Source: JAGVSR01 sp031413815 (GTDB taxonomy: Bacteria; Pseudomonadota; Alphaproteobacteria; Rhizobiales; Hyphomicrobiaceae). Taken from it: a stretch of DNA of 24,715 bases. Numbering within the stretch: position 1 is the stretch's first letter; each line of letters starts with the position of its first letter. The notes below the pieces were generated by a model, which was given only the letters and a program-made list of their open reading frames with translations, was not told where the DNA came from and made no database searches. This document shows positions 1 to 7,009 of this stretch, in pieces. The DNA is taken from NCBI GenBank assembly GCA_031413815.1, contig JANOFU010000116.1, forward strand, positions 1-24,715, in the 5' to 3' direction. The position numbers were made by a program, and so were the translations under genes.

Positions 1-99
1 GCGTTGAAGCGCCTGGGCCTCAACGAGCGCCGCCAAGTGCTGCGCAATGACCTGTTCCAACGGCCGGTGATGCCGGGCGGTCAGATGGCGCTGTTGTGA
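1..99 (+). CDS. C-terminal end of an unidentified protein (5' truncated)
   Basis: Frame 1 is open from the first base to a TGA at 97-99 and gives 32 residues that are basic and lack a transmembrane segment, ending in GGQMALL. The codons are GC-rich at third positions like the neighbouring genes, and a stop is followed directly by the gene-free repeat region, so I take this as the real tail of a plus-strand gene that begins outside the window. I do not recognise the family from so short a tail and assign no function. Confidence 0.5.
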   Translation, partial: ALKRLGLNERRQVLRNDLFQRPVMPGGQMALL

Positions 100-132
100 T
101 GTTCAATTTTGCTATGTGGCGATCCGGGATTT

Positions 133-270
133 CCCTCTCCCTTGGGAGAGGGTTAGGGTGAGGGGTTATGCTGTCGACAAGAGGGCACAAAATCTCTCAC
201 CCGGTTCGCCGAGGACGAGTTAGCAAAGTCGCTAACTCGTGGCGAACCTGCCCTCTCCCCATGGGAGAGG
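133..270. repeat. Composite nested-palindrome repeat (REP-like)
   Basis: Three dyad-symmetric units lie back to back. The first is ccctctccc-tt-gggagaggg (133-152) and the last is ccctctcccc-at-gggagagg (251-270). Between them lies a long nested hairpin: ggttcgcc (203-210) pairs with ggcgaacc (241-248), and inside it acgagttagc (215-224) pairs perfectly with gctaactcgt (231-240), with loop aaagtc and a 4-base bulge at 211-214. In addition gggtgag (156-162) is complementary to ctcaccc (196-202). Short CCCTCTCCC/GGGAGAGGG palindromes are a familiar type of dispersed intergenic repeat in alphaproteobacterial genomes; that this one is dispersed is inference. It lies between a plus-strand and a minus-strand 3' end, so it could also act as a bidirectional transcription stop. 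No open reading frame here looks coding. Confidence 0.75.
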
Positions 271-281
271 AGTGCATCAGA

Positions 282-632
282 CTAAATCTCAATGCCGAAG
301 CGTTTCAAGATCTCGAGCATGGCGAAGTAGCTGACCACACTCAGTGCGATGGCGGCGGTCATGCTGAGTGCGAACGGGTAGCCCTTACGCAGCAGCCACG
401 GCAAGGCGAGGAACATCACCAGAGACGGCAGGACCAGCCAGAAGATGCCGGTCGAGAGACTGGCGATTTTTTCGGTATCCTTGGTGTCGGCGTACAGCCA
501 GATCATTGCCAGCACCGAGGTGAGCGGCAAGGACGCAAGCAGTGCGCCCAGCAGCGTGCTGCGCTTGGCCGCTTCAGATACAGCCACCACCAGCACGCTC
601 GTCAGCGCAACTTTCATAAGCTGTTCGAGCAT
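282..632 (-). CDS. DUF3147 family small integral membrane protein
   Basis: This 116-residue protein is almost entirely hydrophobic, with about four predicted membrane helices (roughly residues 5-20, 27-47, 60-80 and 87-107) separated by short polar turns. The pattern KVALTSVLVVAVSEAAKR, then a LLGALLASLPLTS segment, then WLYADT and FWLVLPSL, is what I know from the DUF3147 family, and the length is usual for it. The biochemical role of the family is unknown; an inner-membrane location is inferred. It starts 11 bases after the stop of the GYF_2 protein gene on the same strand, so the two are probably co-transcribed. The ribosome binding site is weak (AGGA rather far upstream), which fits translation following that of the upstream gene. 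The 3' end faces the palindromic repeat at 133-270. Confidence 0.8.
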   Translation of the reverse strand: MLEQLMKVALTSVLVVAVSEAAKRSTLLGALLASLPLTSVLAMIWLYADTKDTEKIASLSTGIFWLVLPSLVMFLALPWLLRKGYPFALSMTAAIALSVVSYFAMLEILKRFGIEI

Positions 633-643
633 GGTGCTACCCG

Positions 644-1915
644 CTATCCTGACACAACAGGGCGGAGCGTTTCAAACAGCAGCCGTTCCTGGGCCGCTGC
701 ATCCTTCACTGCCAAGTGCGCGGAGAACCAGTCCTGGACCATCTTGCAGACGCGATCACGCGGTGCCTGCGCCAACGCTTTGGGGTCGGCGAACAATTGG
801 ATGTCGGCTTGGCTCCAGCCGAGCGTCCCCAATTCGGCGGCCAGCAAATCGTAATCGCCTTTGACCGGCGGCGAATGCTGCGACGGCGTTTTGCGGCCTT
901 CAACGATAGCTGAGAAAATCGCCTTCAACTGAGCCTGGATGGGCGCGCTTTCTTCGGCTTTCTGCATCAACTCGACAACCGAAGGTTCTGACTCGCCCTT
1001 GCTGATGAAGCCGTAACAGGAGTCGACACTGCGCGTTTGCAGCGCTTTCAGATTGCCAAGAAACGCCGTCGCAATCTCCTGAAGTTTTGGCATGCTGGCG
1101 GACAACGCCTTGTCGGCGTTCTGGCGGCGCAGACTGACCAGCGCCTGCACGATCTTCGCTATCACTTCGGCTTCAGGCTTGTTTTCAGATGCAAGCTTCG
1201 CCGTTTCCTGCACGCGCTCATCATACCACTCCGGGAATTCCGCCTTCAGCAGGTTCCACAACGGGGTCTTCTGGAACTGCTTGTCGATCGCCTCAGTATT
1301 GAGCTTGGGCGGTGGCGCGGCCGGGGCTGCTGTCGCTGTGGCCGTCTGCTCCACCGATACTGTAGCCTTTTCTTTGGCGGGCTTGGCACCTGGAACGAGC
1401 TTGGCAACGAATGCCTTCACAGCCGCTTGGTTCTTGTAAGCCGCAAACGAGCCACCCGCGATCACCACGAGAAGAGCTGCTGCGATGGCGAGCGCTTTGC
1501 CGGTTCCGGATTTCTGTGGCTCGGCCAGCTTCGGGCTGGGCCCAAACGGCAGTTGTTGAGGATCGTCCGTGCGTGCGGGAGCGGGGGCACTTCGCGGCTG
1601 CAGTGTGACAGTCCGTTCGGTCGCCGTGGGCCGCGCCGTAACGGGTTGCTGGGTGACCGGCGCAATCTGGAACACCTGCACCGGTGCAAAGGCCGGCTGC
1701 GGGACTTGTGGAGTAGGGGCAGCCTGGTCCGGAGCAGTCGCGGGAAAAACGCTCCGCGCTGGACGCCAGTCGGGGAAGCCTGCGCGCCAAACTAAGTCTG
1801 CCGGTTTGAGGTGGCCAAGCTCGACGAGTTTTTGCATCTCCGGATCGCTCAAAGGCCCATGCTGCTTACCCTCGCGGGCGATGTACCACTGGTCCTGTCC
1901 GGTCACGTCATTCAC
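644..1915 (-). CDS. GYF_2 (DUF4339) domain membrane protein
   Basis: The 423-residue product opens with a GYF_2/DUF4339 domain at about residues 9-58 (WYIAREGKQHGPLS, then VWRAGFPDWRPA). GYF-like domains are known as peptide-binding modules, often at the end of bacterial membrane proteins; the ligand here is unknown. A Pro/Ala/Gln-rich linker (about 59-138) leads to a single membrane helix at about 141-160 (ALAIAAALLVVIAGG...). The remaining 260 residues are soluble, mostly helical and Ala/Lys/Glu-rich, with no family I recognise and a single Cys near SCYGF. The order suggests a cytoplasmic GYF_2 head and a periplasmic C-terminal domain, which is inference from a Lys on the N-terminal side of the helix. 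It is probably the first gene of a two-gene unit with the DUF3147 gene. The start at MNDVTGQ places the GYF_2 domain at the N-terminus as is usual. Confidence 0.75.
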   Translation of the reverse strand: MNDVTGQDQWYIAREGKQHGPLSDPEMQKLVELGHLKPADLVWRAGFPDWRPARSVFPATAPDQAAPTPQVPQPAFAPVQVFQIAPVTQQPVTARPTATERTVTLQPRSAPAPARTDDPQQLPFGPSPKLAEPQKSGTGKALAIAAALLVVIAGGSFAAYKNQAAVKAFVAKLVPGAKPAKEKATVSVEQTATATAAPAAPPPKLNTEAIDKQFQKTPLWNLLKAEFPEWYDERVQETAKLASENKPEAEVIAKIVQALVSLRRQNADKALSASMPKLQEIATAFLGNLKALQTRSVDSCYGFISKGESEPSVVELMQKAEESAPIQAQLKAIFSAIVEGRKTPSQHSPPVKGDYDLLAAELGTLGWSQADIQLFADPKALAQAPRDRVCKMVQDWFSAHLAVKDAAAQERLLFETLRPVVSG

Positions 1916-2233
1916 TGCTGCGTCGCTTTCAATCCGGTCTTGCGGGTGCTTTGCCCCACCGGCAAGTTCTGTTCTCTTGCCAATCTTTCGTCAATGGAGC
2001 CTTCGAGAGAGGGTGTATCTGCGCTCGCGGGATACGCAACACGGCAGCACCCCTTGGAAGCTGTACCCCAGAAATCCGGGCTTTTGCGGGGCAATCTGTC
2101 AATCCCGGAACGGTTTGTCGCGCTCCGGACAGAGTAAATGCTGCTCCCTTGCTGGCCTTTGGGGCCGCCGCTATAAGGCGCTACGATCCACGACAGAAAT
2201 CCAATCAGACCGACACTTTAAAGGGCACCACAG
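1916..2233. other. Intergenic region between divergent genes
   Basis: About 318 bases separate the start of the minus-strand GYF_2 gene from ndk. Short frames on both strands look random in composition and none has a recognisable product or a convincing ribosome binding site. The region should carry promoters for both directions; I can point only to the ndk one at 2149-2177. Confidence 0.6.
2149..2177 (+). promoter_or_regulatory. Putative sigma-70-type promoter of ndk
   Basis: TTGCTG at 2149-2154 and TATAAG at 2172-2177 are separated by 17 bases, the ideal housekeeping spacing. Transcription would start near 2184, leaving a leader of about 50 bases before ndk that carries AAGGG as the ribosome binding site. 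It is a pattern match only. Confidence 0.45.
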
Positions 2234-2656
2234 ATGGCCATCGAGCGCACGTTTTCAATTCTCAAGCCGGACGCCACACGGCGGAACATGACCGGCGCGA
2301 TAAACGCCGTCATCGAAAAGTCGGGACTGCGGATCGTGGCTCAGAAGCGCGTACTCTGGACGCGCGCACAAGCCGAGAAGTTTTATGAAGAGCACAAGGC
2401 ACGGCCGTTCTATGGCGAACTTTGCGATTTCATGACGTCTGGTCCGATCGTGCTGCAGGTTTTGGAGGGCGACAGCGCCATCGCAAAATATCGCGAAGTG
2501 ATGGGCGCCACTGACCCGAAGGAAGCCGCCGACGGCACCATCCGCAAGCAGTTTGCTGTTTCGAAAGGCGAGAACTCGTCACACGGCTCCGACAGCGCAG
2601 CGTCTGCCGAGCGCGAGATCGCATTGAACTTCCGGCTCGACGAAATTGTTGGCTGA
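2234..2656 (+). CDS. ndk: Nucleoside diphosphate kinase
   Basis: The enzyme moves the gamma phosphate of ATP to nucleoside diphosphates through a phospho-histidine, balancing cytoplasmic NTP and dNTP pools. The 140-residue product is the normal bacterial length. It begins MAIERTFSILKPDA, the family hallmark that includes the nucleotide-contacting Lys11, has the RPFY segment near 57-60, and carries the active-site motif ENSSHGSD with the phosphorylated His at residue 117. Other conserved parts include the TIRKQFAVS segment just before the active site. AAGGG lies about ten bases ahead of the ATG and a TTGCTG-17-TATAAG promoter is upstream. It is followed by a strong hairpin at 2689-2711, so it is probably mainly a single-gene transcript. 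No key residue is missing. Confidence 0.98.
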   Translation: MAIERTFSILKPDATRRNMTGAINAVIEKSGLRIVAQKRVLWTRAQAEKFYEEHKARPFYGELCDFMTSGPIVLQVLEGDSAIAKYREVMGATDPKEAADGTIRKQFAVSKGENSSHGSDSAASAEREIALNFRLDEIVG

Positions 2657-2688
2657 TCAAGCCAGTGTTTGATTGAATATGGTTTCGA

Positions 2689-2711
2689 TCGGGCCCCGTA
2701 CTGGGGCCCGA
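2689..2711 (+). terminator. Hairpin between ndk and cobT (terminator or attenuator)
   Basis: tcgggcccc (2689-2697) and ggggcccga (2703-2711) form a perfect 9-base-pair, very GC-rich stem with loop gtact. The next bases are cgtatttg, which is not a long T-run, so an intrinsic terminator is plausible but not classical. Its 3' arm ends only about 20 bases before the cobT start, so readthrough into the cob genes could be set here. Confidence 0.55.
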
Positions 2712-2732
2712 CGTATTTGAAGGACTTGATGC

Positions 2733-3740
2733 GTGATGGACCTGCACGCGGCGATAGCCGCTCATCTCGATGGCCTGGCCAAGCCGCCGGGCAGTCTCGG
2801 CAGGCTTGAGCGAATGGCGGCGCACCTGTGCCTGACGCAGCGCACGCTAACGCCGCTTACGCAGCCACGTGCACTTTTAATATTTGCAGGTGACCACGGC
2901 GTTGTCGCGGATGGTGTCGGCATCTGGCCATCGGAAGTCACGGGCGCGATGCTGGGCGTGATTGAGTCCAGCCGGGCCTGCTGTTCGGCGCTGGCGGCAG
3001 CGTCGAACACGGCCGTGAAGCTGATCGACGTGGGCTCGAAAATCGCCCAAGCCCCTGGCTCAAAGCTCTACGCCGATCGCCGCGTTGCGCACGGAACGCA
3101 AAGCCTCGCGCACGGCCCCGCGATGACGCCCGAGCAGTTTTGGGCGGCTTGGATGGTGGGTCAGGACGAGTTCGAGACAGCCAAGGCCAAAGGTATTCGC
3201 ATGGTCGCGATTGGCGAAATCGGCATCGGCAATACGACGCCCGCCGCATGTTTGGTTGCCCTTGGATGTGATGCTGGAGCTGAAACGGTCGTCGGGCCCG
3301 GGGCAGGCGCTACACCAGGGAGCCTCGCAAAAAAGCGTAAGATTGTGTCGGAGGCTGTCGCGCGCGCCCGGCCGCTTCTCGAACGCGATCCGGTTTCAGC
3401 CATGGCGAGCGTGGCCGGATTCGAGATCGTCGCCATGGCTGGCGCCATCGCCGCTGCTGCACACGCGGACATTACTATCGTTCTGGATGGCGTCGTTACG
3501 GGAGCGGCTGCGATTATCGCTCAGGCCGTTGATCCGGCAGCTCTCGACACCGCAATTGCGTCCCATATCAGCGCTGAACCGGCACATGCCATTGCATTAG
3601 AGAGGCTCGGGCTTGAGCCCTACCTAGATTGGCAACTGCGGTTGGGTGAAGGCACGGGCGCGCTGTTGCTGATGCCCATGCTTGACGCGGCGGCGGCACT
3701 CATGACCCAGGTCGCGACCCTCAAAGAGGTGACGGGATGA
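2733..3740 (+). CDS. cobT: Nicotinate-nucleotide--dimethylbenzimidazole phosphoribosyltransferase
   Basis: CobT transfers phosphoribose from nicotinate mononucleotide to 5,6-dimethylbenzimidazole, giving alpha-ribazole 5'-phosphate for the lower ligand of cobalamin. The 335 residues match the family length. Landmarks are LAKPPGSLGRLE (15-26), FAGDHGV (51-57), GEIGIGNTTPAA (161-172), the Gly-rich GPGAGATPGS loop (188-197), and RLGEGTGA (303-310) whose Glu306 corresponds to the catalytic base of the enterobacterial enzyme. Two start codons are adjacent, GTG at 2733 and ATG at 2736; AAGGA at about 2720-2724 suits either, and the difference is one residue. Its stop overlaps the cobS start by ATGA, so the two are translationally coupled. 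I saw no cobalamin riboswitch upstream; the gap from ndk is only 76 bases and is filled by the hairpin. Confidence 0.97.
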   Translation: MMDLHAAIAAHLDGLAKPPGSLGRLERMAAHLCLTQRTLTPLTQPRALLIFAGDHGVVADGVGIWPSEVTGAMLGVIESSRACCSALAAASNTAVKLIDVGSKIAQAPGSKLYADRRVAHGTQSLAHGPAMTPEQFWAAWMVGQDEFETAKAKGIRMVAIGEIGIGNTTPAACLVALGCDAGAETVVGPGAGATPGSLAKKRKIVSEAVARARPLLERDPVSAMASVAGFEIVAMAGAIAAAAHADITIVLDGVVTGAAAIIAQAVDPAALDTAIASHISAEPAHAIALERLGLEPYLDWQLRLGEGTGALLLMPMLDAAAALMTQVATLKEVTG

Positions 3741-4528
3741 GCACGGCGTGGCACGATCGAACGTGGCCGCGCGCGTTCTTCACCGCCGTGCAGTTTCTGT
3801 CGCGCATTCCCGTTCCCGGTGGCACCACGCGTGATCTGTCAACCTTTCCCGATGACATCAAACGTGGCTTGCAGTTTTTCCCACTGATCGGTGCGATCAT
3901 TGGAGCGATTACAACCGTCGCGCTTTATCTCTTTTCGCTCGTTCTTCCCTTTCACGTCGCCGTCATGGCCGCGCTCTGCGTTGAAGCGCTTGTAACTGGT
4001 GCGTTCCATGAGGACGCGGTCGCCGACTTCTGCGATGCCTTCGGCGGCGGCTGGACGCGAGAGGATGTCTTGCGCATCTTGAAGGACAGCCGGGTCGGCA
4101 GCTTCGGTGCGCTGGGTCTGATCTTGGCGGTAGCCCTGAGGGTTGGTGGCCTGATTGCTATGGGGACAGCGGCCAGTGCCGGCGTAGCGCTCATTGTGTC
4201 AGGCGCGGTGGGCCGTCAGTTGATTCTTGCCATCATGTCACTTGTTCCGCCGGTGCCGGCGCGCGAGGGACTTTCGAAAGATGCCGGTCAAGCGGCGGAC
4301 TGGAAGACGTTCGCGCGCGCCTTCATGTTCGCGTCTCCGGTCTTCGCCTATGCCGTGTGGGTCGATGCCGTGGCGGCTGGGGTCATCGTGGGTGTGCTGG
4401 CGATGTTTGTGCTGTGGTTTCGATCGCTACTGCTTCGGCGGCTGGGCGGTGTCACCGGCGACTGCCTCGGCTTCGCAGCGTACGCCGGCATGATCGTCAC
4501 GACACTGGCGTTCGCGCGTCTGAGTTAG
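3737..4528 (+). CDS. cobS: Adenosylcobinamide-GDP ribazoletransferase
   Basis: CobS is the polytopic inner-membrane enzyme that joins adenosylcobinamide-GDP and alpha-ribazole (or its phosphate) to make adenosylcobalamin or its 5'-phosphate. The 263-residue product has the family opening FFTAVQFLSRIPVPGG (14-29) and the LQFFPLIGAIIGA helix. It also shows the acidic metal-binding stretch HEDAVADFCDAFGGG (91-105), followed by ILKDSRVGSFGALGL (114-128); these two blocks are the active site of the family. About six hydrophobic helices follow. It overlaps cobT by 4 bases and is 5 bases ahead of the phosphatase gene, so all three form one operon. The usual HxDG form of the first motif is here HEDAVADF, an ordinary variant. 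Confidence 0.96.
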   Translation: MSTAWHDRTWPRAFFTAVQFLSRIPVPGGTTRDLSTFPDDIKRGLQFFPLIGAIIGAITTVALYLFSLVLPFHVAVMAALCVEALVTGAFHEDAVADFCDAFGGGWTREDVLRILKDSRVGSFGALGLILAVALRVGGLIAMGTAASAGVALIVSGAVGRQLILAIMSLVPPVPAREGLSKDAGQAADWKTFARAFMFASPVFAYAVWVDAVAAGVIVGVLAMFVLWFRSLLLRRLGGVTGDCLGFAAYAGMIVTTLAFARLS

Positions 4529-4533
4529 AGGAC

Positions 4534-5085
4534 ATGGGCAAACTCATTCTCGTCCGGCACACCGCTGTTGCCGCTCATTGGACGGGCCGCTGCTATGGCC
4601 GTTCTGATGTGGGGCTCAGTACAGCGGGTCGCGATCACGCCAAGCGGCTTGCTGCGGAACTGGCACTGATCCGGCCGGATCGCATCCTGTCTTCGCCGCT
4701 GCGGCGGGCCCGGTTTCTCGCAGCCCTCCTATCGCGTGAGCTTGACCAGCGATCATTCGAACTCGAACCTCGTCTCGCCGAATGCAATTTCGGGTCATGG
4801 GAAGGCCGCTCCTGGAACGAGATCTATGCGGAAACCGGATGCGCCATGATGGGCATGATTGAATCACCCGGTACGTTCCGGCCCGGCGATCATGGCGAAA
4901 CCACGCTTGAGGTACGTGACCGCGTGCTGAATTGGTACCGCGCACTGCCGGAGAACGAGACCCTAGTTGTGGTCTGTCATGGCGGGCCGATCGGCGCACT
5001 GCGCGGCGTGCTGGCGGGCGCAGACGTGCCCGCCTGGCCGTCGCTCGTGCCCCGCTATGGCGAATGGGTTGAATTTGCTCACTGA
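4534..5085 (+). CDS. cobC: Histidine phosphatase, probable alpha-ribazole phosphatase
   Basis: This 183-residue protein belongs to the histidine phosphatase (phosphoglycerate mutase-like) family. Visible catalytic parts are VRHT with the phospho-accepting His9, the SSPLRRAR block with Arg58, a candidate acid Glu83 in LAECNFGSWEG, and the second histidine His149 in VVCHGG. The placement 5 bases behind cobS, with GAGG just before the ATG, supports the role of removing phosphate from alpha-ribazole phosphate or cobalamin phosphate. The gene symbol rests on that context, since sequence alone cannot separate CobC from other small histidine phosphatases. A longer in-frame reading starting at 4357 exists, but it runs inside cobS and lacks any conserved sequence, so I chose 4534. 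Confidence 0.85.
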   Translation: MGKLILVRHTAVAAHWTGRCYGRSDVGLSTAGRDHAKRLAAELALIRPDRILSSPLRRARFLAALLSRELDQRSFELEPRLAECNFGSWEGRSWNEIYAETGCAMMGMIESPGTFRPGDHGETTLEVRDRVLNWYRALPENETLVVVCHGGPIGALRGVLAGADVPAWPSLVPRYGEWVEFAH

Positions 5086-5172
5086 TATCGCTTTCGCAAA
5101 ACTGTCAGTATCCATGCCGTAATACTGTCGTCTCTGGACACGACTGTTGGGTTGGTTCTTGGGAGCCGAAGC

Positions 5173-6828
5173 GTGAAGTACCTCATCCTGCCCTTCACCC
5201 AAAGATTTTGCCTTCTGACACTCGCGCTGATTGCGACCACAGGACTTGGCGTTGCTCTTTGGCAATCCCCCGGTCTGATCGGCTACTTGATCGTGCCACT
5301 GGCGGTTGCGGGGTTCCTGGCGCTGCTCGGGTTCCGCGACATTACACAGACCAAGCACGCGATCCTCCGGAACTACCCGATCGCCGCGCACATGCGGTTT
5401 TTGTTCGAGGGCATCCGGCCGGAGATGCGCCAGTACTTCTTTGAGGGCGACAAGGACGGCATGCCGTTTGCGCGCGACAAGCGGGCCGTCGTCTACCAGC
5501 GGGCGAAGAAAGAACTCGATAAGCGGCCATTCGGCACGCAGTACGATGTCTATGAGAACCGCTTCGAGTGGCTGCATCATTCCATGGCACCGAAAGAGCC
5601 GGTGCACGAACCGTTCCGGATCTCGATTGGTGGGCCCGATTGCACGCGGCCCTATTCCGCGTCCGTGTTCAATATCTCAGCGATGAGTTACGGGTCGCTA
5701 TCTGCCAATGCGATCCGGTCTCTCAACAAAGGTGCCAAACTCGGCGGCTTTGCGCATGACACGGGCGAAGGCGGGTTCAGCGCCTATCATCAGGAGCATG
5801 GCGGCGACATCATCTGGGAGATCGGGTCGGGCTACTTCGGCTGCCGCACCAACGACGGTCGATTTTCACCGGACGCCTTTGCCGCCGTTGCCGCCAGCAC
5901 GCAAATCAAAATGATCGAGATCAAGCTGTCGCAAGGCGCTAAGCCCGGCCATGGCGGCGTGCTGCCGGGTGCCAAAGTCACCCGCGAAATCGCCAAAATC
6001 CGCGGCGTCGAGCATGGCAAGGACTGCATCTCGCCTGCCCGCCACAGCGCGTTCTCGACACCGATCGAACTGATGCACTTCATTGCGGAGTTGCGGCGGC
6101 TGTCAGGGGGCAAGCCGGTTGGATTTAAACTGTGTATCGGTCATCCATGGGAAGCCTTGGCGATCGTCAAAGCGATGCTGGAGACCGGGATGGCGCCGGA
6201 CTTCATTGTGGTGGATGGAACGGAGGGCGGCACCGGTGCAGCGCCGATGGAGTTCATGGACCATGTCGGCATGCCGCTGCGCGATGGGCTGACGTTCATG
6301 CATGCAGCACTGGTGGGTGCCAATTTGCGCGGGCACATCAAGATCGGTGCATCGGGAAAGATCACATCGGGGTTTGATTTGGCGCGCACGATGGCGTTGG
6401 GGGCGGATTGGTGCAATGCCGCGCGCGGCTTCATGTTTGCGGTCGGTTGCATCCAGGCGCAGCAATGCCATACGGATCACTGCCCGACGGGTGTCGCGAC
6501 ACAAGATCCCGCCCGTCAGCGCGCCATTTCCGTCGGCCCCAAGTCAGAGCGCGTTGCGAATTTTCACAAGCAGACCGTCAAAGCACTGGCCGAGCTGGTC
6601 GCTGCAGCCGGCCTTGATCATCCGCGCGAGCTGACGCCCAGCCACTTCATGCACCGGGCTGCACCCGACAGGGTGCTGACGTTTGCCGAACTCTACACGT
6701 TCCTGAAGCCCGGTGAGTTGCTCGCGGGCACCGAGCATCCCCGCTACAAGGCGGCATGGGCCATGGCTCAAGCTGAAAGCTTTGCGCCGGTGCCGTTCGC
6801 ATCGCGTGTGGCAGTTGCAGCGGAGTAG
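5173..6828 (+). CDS. GltB-like FMN-binding glutamate synthase family protein, membrane-anchored
   Basis: The 551-residue product corresponds to the FMN-binding synthase domain of the glutamate synthase large subunit, standing alone without glutaminase or GXGXG domains. The N-terminus has two hydrophobic helices (about 13-31 and 34-52), then the FMN barrel begins: FNISAMSYGSLSANA, GEGGFS, and the Lys/Gly-rich KPGHGGVLPG. VVDGTEGGTGAAP follows, and IGASGKITSGFDLA binds phosphate. CIQAQQCHTDHC has cysteines 426, 432 and 437 in the C-x5-C-x4-C spacing of the [3Fe-4S] cluster of glutamate synthase. The true substrate of these stand-alone proteins is not settled to my knowledge. A TTG at 5152 gives seven more residues, but GGGAG at 5161-5165 sits 7 bases before GTG 5173. 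It follows the cob operon by 87 bases on the same strand; a functional link is not shown. Confidence 0.88.
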   Translation: MKYLILPFTQRFCLLTLALIATTGLGVALWQSPGLIGYLIVPLAVAGFLALLGFRDITQTKHAILRNYPIAAHMRFLFEGIRPEMRQYFFEGDKDGMPFARDKRAVVYQRAKKELDKRPFGTQYDVYENRFEWLHHSMAPKEPVHEPFRISIGGPDCTRPYSASVFNISAMSYGSLSANAIRSLNKGAKLGGFAHDTGEGGFSAYHQEHGGDIIWEIGSGYFGCRTNDGRFSPDAFAAVAASTQIKMIEIKLSQGAKPGHGGVLPGAKVTREIAKIRGVEHGKDCISPARHSAFSTPIELMHFIAELRRLSGGKPVGFKLCIGHPWEALAIVKAMLETGMAPDFIVVDGTEGGTGAAPMEFMDHVGMPLRDGLTFMHAALVGANLRGHIKIGASGKITSGFDLARTMALGADWCNAARGFMFAVGCIQAQQCHTDHCPTGVATQDPARQRAISVGPKSERVANFHKQTVKALAELVAAAGLDHPRELTPSHFMHRAAPDRVLTFAELYTFLKPGELLAGTEHPRYKAAWAMAQAESFAPVPFASRVAVAAE

Positions 6829-7009
6829 CGCGCCCGCGCCGCGGCTGGCGTTAGAGGCCGTTTGGCGTCAATTCCGATGCTTTTGAATGGGACGTTGGCT
6901 GTGCGCCCAAAATCAAGACGATCCGGCCGCCATAGAAACTCCCTATTCCTCCCATGCTTTTGCTGAGGTCCGGACGAAGCCGGGTGTCGCGGACGCACAG
7001 GAGTAGACG

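Noticed and set aside
168..854. Plus-strand 228-codon frame over the repeat and the DUF3147 gene
   Set aside because: It runs antisense to a clear membrane protein and into the GYF_2 gene, crosses the palindromic repeat, and is Gln/Arg/His-rich without any conserved segment.
1037..1795. Plus-strand 252-codon frame antisense to the GYF_2 protein gene
   Set aside because: The minus strand carries a recognisable GYF_2 domain and membrane helix; the plus-strand frame is an Arg/Cys/Leu-rich shadow typical of high-GC DNA.
2657..2732. Cobalamin riboswitch ahead of cobT
   Set aside because: The gap is only 76 bases and consists mostly of one hairpin; no B12-box-like sequence was seen.
4357..4533. 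N-terminal extension of the histidine phosphatase
   Set aside because: The extra 59 codons lie inside cobS in another frame and are not family-like; MGKLILVRHT at 4534 is the normal N-terminus with its own ribosome binding site.
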